Of a DNA stretch of 11,751 nucleotides, positions 8,047-11,751 are shown in pieces. Positions within the stretch are counted from its first letter, which is position 1. Every line of letters starts with the position of its first letter. This DNA comes from an uncultured Bacilli bacterium (lineage in GTDB: Bacteria; Bacillota_I; Bacilli_A; RF39; UBA660), in contig CAKPSO010000032.1 of assembly GCA_934183185.1 (NCBI GenBank), positions 1-11,751 on the forward strand, read 5' to 3'. Position numbers and translations under genes: made by a program. Under the pieces are notes generated by a model, which saw only the letters and a program-made list of their open reading frames with translations, was not told the origin of the DNA and did not search any database.

Positions 8047-8088
8047 TATTATAGCACTATCTTTCGACAAATTCCACTATATTATAGT
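8047..8088. repeat. Short direct repeats and palindrome in the dnaG/8103 divergent promoter region
   Basis: CACTAT occurs at 8055-8060 and 8075-8080, exactly 20 bases apart, about two helical turns. TATTATAG occurs at 8047-8054 and 8080-8087. ACTATA-T-TATAGT (8076-8088) is an odd-centred palindrome. The repeats overlap both minus-strand -10 boxes. They could form an operator for the divergent genes or simply reflect duplicated promoter boxes in AT-rich DNA. Confidence 0.35.
8048..8056 (-). promoter_or_regulatory. Extended -10 promoter for dnaG-rpoD
   Basis: The minus strand reads TGCTATAAT, a perfect -10 with the TGn extension, placed about 50 bases before the dnaG ATG. The -35 at 17 bases is weak (TGGAAT, three of six), as tolerated by extended -10 promoters. 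A second perfect TATAAT lies upstream at 8081-8086, with TTTTCA 17 bases further up inside the start of the divergent gene. dnaG may therefore have tandem promoters. Confidence 0.55.
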
Positions 8089-8102
8089 AGTATATTAAAC
8101 TC

Positions 8103-8627
8103 ATGAAAAAATTTAAATATATTTTAATTAGTAGTATTATCATCTTTGGTATATCATTTCCATCTCATTTTTTATTTGATATCTTTCAAAATGATATCAT
8201 AGCAGCATTGTTTCCAGCTAATGAAAGTATCTTTCAACATATGAAAATGGTATTTAGTTGTTTCTTTATATTCTATCTTGGATTATGGATACTAAGAAAG
8301 AGATTTAACTATCATAATCTGTTTTTAGTTAATATAGTAAGTGTATTATCATGTATTACCATATTTTTAATTATCTATATACCAGTTTATTTAAGATTTG
8401 GAGAATACATGATATTTACTTTTATATTATTATTTATAACTATTTTATTTGGGCAATATATTGGATCATTATTGATAGATAGGGAGGATAATAAATGGCA
8501 TGACACCATTAGTATTATATGTATATTTATAATCTTTATTATAAATGGTTATCTAACATATAATCCTATTAAGAATTTTATATTTTGGGATCCTGAACAT
8601 GAGACATATGAAATAGTATCTAAATAA
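8103..8627 (+). CDS. DUF6512-type integral membrane protein
   Basis: This is a 174-residue membrane protein of unknown function and the only plus-strand gene here. About five hydrophobic segments are visible (near 5-26, 49-64, 72-96, 101-125 and 135-152). Two conserved-looking motifs resemble what I recall of the DUF6512 family: NESIFQHMKMVF (40-51), corresponding to a VNES.WEH.K-type motif after the first membrane segment, and a C-terminal DP...YEI (163-171). The family call is from memory of these motifs and is moderately confident. The ATG at 8103 is the first usable start after an in-frame TAG at 8088-8090. No Shine-Dalgarno is visible. A TATATT box at 8091-8096 would place transcription start near the ATG itself, suggesting a leaderless or very short leader. 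It is divergent from dnaG and convergent with the nucleotidyltransferase gene. Confidence 0.75.
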   Translation: MKKFKYILISSIIIFGISFPSHFLFDIFQNDIIAALFPANESIFQHMKMVFSCFFIFYLGLWILRKRFNYHNLFLVNIVSVLSCITIFLIIYIPVYLRFGEYMIFTFILLFITILFGQYIGSLLIDREDNKWHDTISIICIFIIFIINGYLTYNPIKNFIFWDPEHETYEIVSK

Positions 8628-8667
8628 AATAGGAAAAAATCAAATAATTGGTTTCTTCCTATTTTTT
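8626..8667. terminator. Bidirectional rho-independent terminator between convergent genes
   Basis: AAAATAGGAA (8626-8635) pairs with TTCCTATTTT (8656-8665). After one mismatch the helix continues with AAATCAA (8637-8643) against TTGGTTT (8648-8654), leaving an ATAA loop. The plus-strand side ends in six T (8662-8667), and the minus-strand side ends in TTTTATTT. It fills the 41-base gap between the stop codons at 8627 and 8669 and can serve both genes. Confidence 0.85.
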
Positions 8668-8668
8668 A

Positions 8669-9262
8669 CTAATTCCATGGTAATATATTTAATTTTGGCC
8701 ATTTTTTCTTCCACTTATCAGTTTTTATTTTATACTGCTTTTCAGTAATCTGTTTTTTAATTGGTCTAATAGTCATTGAAAATAGATCATTTAAGCCATA
8801 TGGTGCATAAACAATCAACTTATTGTTTTCAAGTCTAACACCTAAACACGTAATACTAGTACCCCAACAACTAATGGCATCTTCTAGACTTGTATATGGT
8901 TCTATTTGCCTACCATATTTTTCACTATACCACAAATGAACTCTGGCTTCGTTCTTTATATCACATGTAATATTTAAATCACTTACTAAATTATTTATTT
9001 TTTTAATAATAGTATCTTCTTTTTCATAAGATGTGTCATCATCAAAGTATACAATGTCAAAATCTTCTATTCCATTCATTAAAGGATAGTGATGGTAATA
9101 ATTAAAAACTGTTTGATTAATGCATCCTGCAGCTACATAATAATTTTTCAAATTAGTTTGAGATAATCTTACTAAAATACTTTTTAGAGTAGAATTAGAT
9201 AATAATACTTTTTCTAATACATCTATCTGTGATATCAAATCTTTATCTAGGCCACTTACCAT
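8669..9262 (-). CDS. Nucleotidyltransferase family protein (PF06042-like)
   Basis: This 197-residue protein resembles the PF06042 (formerly DUF925) family, a minimal nucleotidyltransferase fold found in many bacteria with unestablished substrates. Family-like features are VAAGCINQTVFNY (43-55), the acidic motif EDFDIVYFDD (66-75) with Asp67 and Asp69 as likely metal ligands, NEARVHLWY (104-112), the very characteristic APYGLNDLF (153-161), and a C-terminal KWKKKWP (183-189). Length is normal for the family. The ATG overlaps the yqeH stop by one base (TAATG), and AAGGA lies about a dozen bases upstream inside yqeH, so translation is coupled to yqeH. It ends the yqeG-yqeH block at the shared terminator. 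A link to ribosome assembly or RNA modification is suggested only by that position. No partner antitoxin or kinase gene is adjacent. Confidence 0.85.
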   Translation of the reverse strand: MVSGLDKDLISQIDVLEKVLLSNSTLKSILVRLSQTNLKNYYVAAGCINQTVFNYYHHYPLMNGIEDFDIVYFDDDTSYEKEDTIIKKINNLVSDLNITCDIKNEARVHLWYSEKYGRQIEPYTSLEDAISCWGTSITCLGVRLENNKLIVYAPYGLNDLFSMTIRPIKKQITEKQYKIKTDKWKKKWPKLNILPWN

Positions 9263-10269
9263 TATATAAGATTCCTTCTAGTAAAAGTTTCAACGTTCTT
9301 ATCAATATAAATATCTACAGTACCTCTATCTACTACTTTTATCCATCCTAACCCATTTATAACGATATCTTCATAATATTTTAATTCATAAGTAGTTTTA
9401 TATAGCTCTTTTAAATTTTCATGTTTTAAGGCATTCATTCTTTTAACTTTAATATCATTTGATAGATATAAAGTAAAGCTATTCCTATCTCCTTCAATAT
9501 AATCTATACGAAGAAGATTTCCTATTATTAAGCATTGATTTTTTCGCAATTGATAAGTACGTGGCTTTATTTCCTTTCTTGGACTAAGTTTTTTTAGCAT
9601 ACTAACATCAACATAATTAGTTAAGTTACCTCTATCTACTAGTCCTGGTGTATCAATTAAAGTTATATCGTCAGTAAAATCTATCTCAATTTTAGAAAGA
9701 GTAGTTGATGGTAATGGAGATATGGTTAAGTCACCATCATTTTCTGAGTATGAATTAAGTAGTGAGTTAATTAAACTACTTTTTCCGGTATTAGTATTAC
9801 CAATTAAATATATATTTTTACTAGTTTTATGTTTTTTCATAAGTTGGTATAATTCATCCATATGATAATTTTTATTAGCACTTATAAATATTATATCTTC
9901 ATAGTTACCATTTAACTGTTCTTTGATATACTGAATGATTTTGGCTTCATTAGTATGTTTAGGAAGTAAGTCTCTTTTATTTAATACTAGTATCATTTTA
10001 TTATTAATATACTGTCTTATAAATTCTATATTCTTATTTATGTTTAAGATATCAACTACATAAACAACTAGGTCATTAGTTTTACCAATAGATTTTAGTA
10101 TCTCAATATATTCTTCATTGGATTTAGTTGACACTTGATAGCTACCATAGTTTTTGATACGGAAGCATCTTCTACAGTAATCATTTTCTATAGAGTTTGT
10201 ATAACCTTCCTGCATAATATTAGTATCCTGTAGTTCAACTCCACATCCTAAACATTGTTTATTTTCCAT
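9262..10269 (-). CDS. yqeH: Ribosome biogenesis GTPase YqeH (circularly permuted)
   Basis: This cytoplasmic GTPase is required for 30S subunit assembly in Bacillus. Its 335 residues are a little fewer than the roughly 366 of Bacillus YqeH. An N-terminal zinc finger has Cys6/Cys9 and Cys32/Cys35. The G motifs come in the permuted order G4-G5-G1-G2-G3: NKRD (97-100), SAN (130-132), GNTNTGKSS (157-165), a TT pair at 189-190, and DTPG (206-209). The C-terminal domain keeps PRTYQL (236-241) and GLGW, so nothing essential appears missing. The ATG lies within the last codons of yqeG (11-base overlap), and AGGAG (10279-10283) sits nine bases upstream. In Bacillus this gene is followed by aroE-yqeI-nadD-yqeK-rsfS; here only a nucleotidyltransferase follows. 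Confidence 0.95.
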   Translation of the reverse strand: MENKQCLGCGVELQDTNIMQEGYTNSIENDYCRRCFRIKNYGSYQVSTKSNEEYIEILKSIGKTNDLVVYVVDILNINKNIEFIRQYINNKMILVLNKRDLLPKHTNEAKIIQYIKEQLNGNYEDIIFISANKNYHMDELYQLMKKHKTSKNIYLIGNTNTGKSSLINSLLNSYSENDGDLTISPLPSTTLSKIEIDFTDDITLIDTPGLVDRGNLTNYVDVSMLKKLSPRKEIKPRTYQLRKNQCLIIGNLLRIDYIEGDRNSFTLYLSNDIKVKRMNALKHENLKELYKTTYELKYYEDIVINGLGWIKVVDRGTVDIYIDKNVETFTRRNLI

Positions 10270-10780
10270 GATAATATACTCCTTTTTTCATAATATTATT
10301 TTTTTCATAATATTTTAATATTTTTCTTTCAATATAGCGGTTGAGGCTAGTGATCTTAAGATCTTTTTTAGCCATTGGCTCTACTAGTATGGTATATGTT
10401 CCATAGCGATTACCACCATATATATCAGTTACTAGTTGGTCTCCTATCATACACATTTCTTCTGGTTTAAGTTGATAACGTTTACTAATAATTCTAAAGC
10501 CTTTGGATAATGGTTTCCTAGCATTAGCCACATAGTCACAGTTAAGAACATTAGCATATGATTTAACTCGTGATTTAAAATTATTAGATATAATTATTAT
10601 TTTAAAGTCTTTACTAAGTTTTTTTATAAATAACTTAGTTTTATTAGTTATTATGTGCTGATCTATTAAGGCAATAGTGTTGTCTAAGTCAAATATTAAA
10701 CATGTAATACTTTTTTCTTTAAGTTTATTATAATCTATATTATAAATATCTTTCTGATAACTATTAGGATAAAATTTCAT
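10259..10780 (-). CDS. yqeG: YqeG family HAD-type (IIIA) phosphatase
   Basis: This small haloacid-dehalogenase superfamily phosphatase has an unsettled physiological substrate; relatives include a mitochondrial phosphatidylglycerophosphate phosphatase. Its 173 residues fit the family. The HAD motifs are DLDNT (31-35, nucleophile Asp31), SNN (65-67), RKP (88-90, Lys89) and GDQLVTD (113-119). The last ten or so residues are encoded across a 17-base imperfect tandem duplication and may not be conserved. AGGTGG lies five bases before the ATG, with a TATAAT box ten bases further up. It is the first gene of the block, immediately after the terminator of the Rpn gene, and overlaps yqeH by 11 bases. 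Pairing of yqeG with yqeH is conserved across Firmicutes and supports both calls. Confidence 0.93.
   Translation of the reverse strand: MKFYPNSYQKDIYNIDYNKLKEKSITCLIFDLDNTIALIDQHIITNKTKLFIKKLSKDFKIIIISNNFKSRVKSYANVLNCDYVANARKPLSKGFRIISKRYQLKPEEMCMIGDQLVTDIYGGNRYGTYTILVEPMAKKDLKITSLNRYIERKILKYYEKNNIMKKGVYYHGK
10283..10314. repeat. 15-base repeat with 17-base period at the yqeG/yqeH junction
   Basis: TTTTTTCATAATATT occurs at 10283-10297 and again at 10300-10314. On the coding strand each copy reads AATATTATGAAAAAA. The downstream copy supplies the A-rich lead-in to the AGGAG of yqeH. The 17-base period is not a multiple of three, so gain or loss of one unit would change the frame of the last yqeG codons. 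Confidence 0.7.
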
Positions 10781-10796
10781 TAAACCACCTATTACT

Positions 10797-10802
10797 ATTA
10801 TA
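10797..10802 (-). promoter_or_regulatory. Possible -10 box for the yqeG-yqeH block
   Basis: A perfect TATAAT reads on the minus strand 16 bases before the yqeG ATG and downstream of the Rpn-gene terminator, so a promoter is expected about here. The -35 is poor (TTTAAT at 17 bases, three of six), and there is no TGn extension. The leader would be about ten bases, just enough for the AGGTGG site. Confidence 0.4.
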
Positions 10803-10835
10803 CTTAATTAATTTAAAAAATTAAAGTAAATTTTT

Positions 10836-10867
10836 AAATAAGAAAAAGACTACACATATGTGTAATC
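10836..10867 (-). terminator. Rho-independent terminator after the Rpn-family gene
   Basis: The minus-strand RNA folds as an 8-bp stem including one G-U pair, with an AUAU loop, around the palindrome TACACATATGTGTA (10851-10864). It is followed at once by TTTTTCTTATTT. It starts 23 bases after the stop at 10890 and separates this gene from the yqeG block. Confidence 0.75.
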
Positions 10868-10889
10868 ATTTTGATGTAGATTAGTTTTT

Positions 10890-11751
10890 TTAATTATTTT
10901 TAGACAATTCTTTTATTTCATCAATTGATAATCCAGTGATTCTAGATACCTTATCAATGCTATCACCATCACTTAACATAGCCCTAGCTATTTCTATTTT
11001 TTCTAGTTTAGAACCTTGTACAATTCCTTGTTTAACTCCCTGTTCTAAACCAGTATCATAGCTAGCTTCTAAGTCTTGTTTATGTGATTCTTCATAATCA
11101 TAGTATCTCACAAAATCTGGATCTTCTCTCAATTCTTCTACTCTTCTCACACACGCCATTATTTCTTCATTCCCTTCATACTTATTCTTTAATTCTTCTA
11201 AGTTGTCACTTTTTAAGAAATCGACTAATTCTTTTATTTCACTATTATTATACTCTCTGTTAACTTTCTTATCAAGAATTATGTGATATGATGTATATAT
11301 ATTTGTCTCTATATTTCCAGATTCATCTCTTATTTTAAAACATAATACTCCTTTATCTGTATTAAATGCATCATAATTATCAAAACTTATTAGTATTACA
11401 TTAGGATAATTATATTTATATTTACTAAATTCTTTTCTATTTCTTATTATATTTTCTGAAATAGCTGAAAATGCATAACTAGCATTCTTATTAATAATTT
11501 CATTAGTATAATACTGATTCATTTCTAGTATTATTCTATTTCCATCATCTACTTTTACTACTACATCACTTACTTTAAGTTTTTCTTTTAATTTCTTATT
11601 TGGTAATTCTCCTCCTTGATAATCTGCATTAATTAATACATCTACACTTATTCCAGTTATAGCACTTAGTGCCTTAGAAACTAACTGTCTAGCCTCCATA
11701 CTTCTTATTATGGACTTAAACATAATATCATTTAATAGATTTATTTTTTCT
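10890..11751 (-). CDS. Rpn/PD-(D/E)XK nuclease family putative transposase, probably 5'-truncated by the window edge
   Basis: This protein resembles the Rpn/PDDEXK_2 family, recombination-promoting nucleases often annotated as putative transposases, whose members occur in many divergent copies in gut Firmicutes. From the ATG at 11723 it has 277 residues. Nuclease-core features are SDVVV (Asp53) and, after a short hairpin, IILEMNQ (Glu67, Asn69), the place of the usual E-x-Q/K. A charged helical middle and a C-terminal EQGVKQGIVQG repeat (about 228-238) are followed by a helical motif ending SIDEIKEL, all typical of the family. The 11723 ATG lacks a Shine-Dalgarno, and the frame stays open to the edge. 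The upstream codons read EKINLLND, which joins IMFKSI as the usual 'LLND..FK' opening of these proteins. The true start is therefore probably just outside the window. No transposon ends are seen. Confidence 0.82.
   Translation of the reverse strand, partial: EKINLLNDIMFKSIIRSMEARQLVSKALSAITGISVDVLINADYQGGELPNKKLKEKLKVSDVVVKVDDGNRIILEMNQYYTNEIINKNASYAFSAISENIIRNRKEFSKYKYNYPNVILISFDNYDAFNTDKGVLCFKIRDESGNIETNIYTSYHIILDKKVNREYNNSEIKELVDFLKSDNLEELKNKYEGNEEIMACVRRVEELREDPDFVRYYDYEESHKQDLEASYDTGLEQGVKQGIVQGSKLEKIEIARAMLSDGDSIDKVSRITGLSIDEIKELSKNN

Noticed and set aside
10890..11751. Insertion sequence or transposon around the Rpn-type gene
   Set aside because: No terminal inverted repeats, target duplication or DDE transposase are visible. 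The 'transposase' label is a family name only, and the palindrome at 10851-10864 is explained as a terminator.
1..11751. A previously undescribed multi-gene system (defence, biosynthetic or mobile)
   Set aside because: Nearly all genes are recognisable housekeeping families in partly conserved order. The uncharacterised ones (PF06541, DUF6512-type, PF06042-type, Rpn-type) are scattered and do not form a module.

Overview
The window looks like chromosomal core sequence from a low-GC, cell-wall-making member of the Bacillota, close to the gut Bacilli that border the Mollicutes (RF39- or Erysipelotrichales-like). The base composition is strongly AT-rich. Gene content (murC and a PASTA-bearing division PBP beside dnaG-rpoD-trmK, plus yqeG-yqeH) is typical of Bacilli. 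TGA is used as a stop (dnaG, pbpB) and tryptophan is TGG, so the code is standard and not the Mycoplasma code. The lineage is inferred from gene families and composition, not from a database search.

Reading along the minus strand, the main block runs from about 8053 down to 37: dnaG (primase), rpoD (housekeeping sigma factor), trmK (tRNA A22 methyltransferase), a class B penicillin-binding protein with two PASTA domains (pbpB), a PF06541 membrane protein, and murC. It ends at a strong hairpin terminator at 37-92. dnaG-rpoD-trmK is the conserved macromolecular-synthesis cluster of Firmicutes. A good extended -10 promoter at 4424-4451 restarts transcription for the cell-wall half (pbpB, PF06541 gene, murC). 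The genes are packed with gaps of 4-64 bases, and two Shine-Dalgarno sequences lie inside the end of the preceding gene.

The only plus-strand gene, 8103-8627, is a small membrane protein of the DUF6512 type. It is divergent from dnaG across a 107-base AT-rich promoter region (7996-8102) and convergent on the next block, sharing a bidirectional terminator at 8626-8667.

The second minus-strand block, 10780 down to 8669, is yqeG (HAD phosphatase), yqeH (circularly permuted ribosome-assembly GTPase) and a PF06042-type nucleotidyltransferase, with overlapping reading frames. Upstream of it, and separated by its own terminator, is an Rpn/PD-(D/E)XK 'putative transposase' nuclease gene whose reading frame is still open at the right edge of the window. 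It is probably 5'-truncated here.

No intergenic stretch exceeds 140 bases, and I see no rRNA, tRNA, CRISPR array, insertion sequence or prophage. The window is largely housekeeping. The points most worth checking are a G9 homopolymer serving as the dnaG Shine-Dalgarno, an Asp-to-Ala change at a normally conserved TOPRIM position in DnaG, a frame-breaking 17-base tandem duplication at the yqeG/yqeH junction, and the tight coupling of a PF06541 membrane protein to the division PBP. I found no convincing new multi-gene system.
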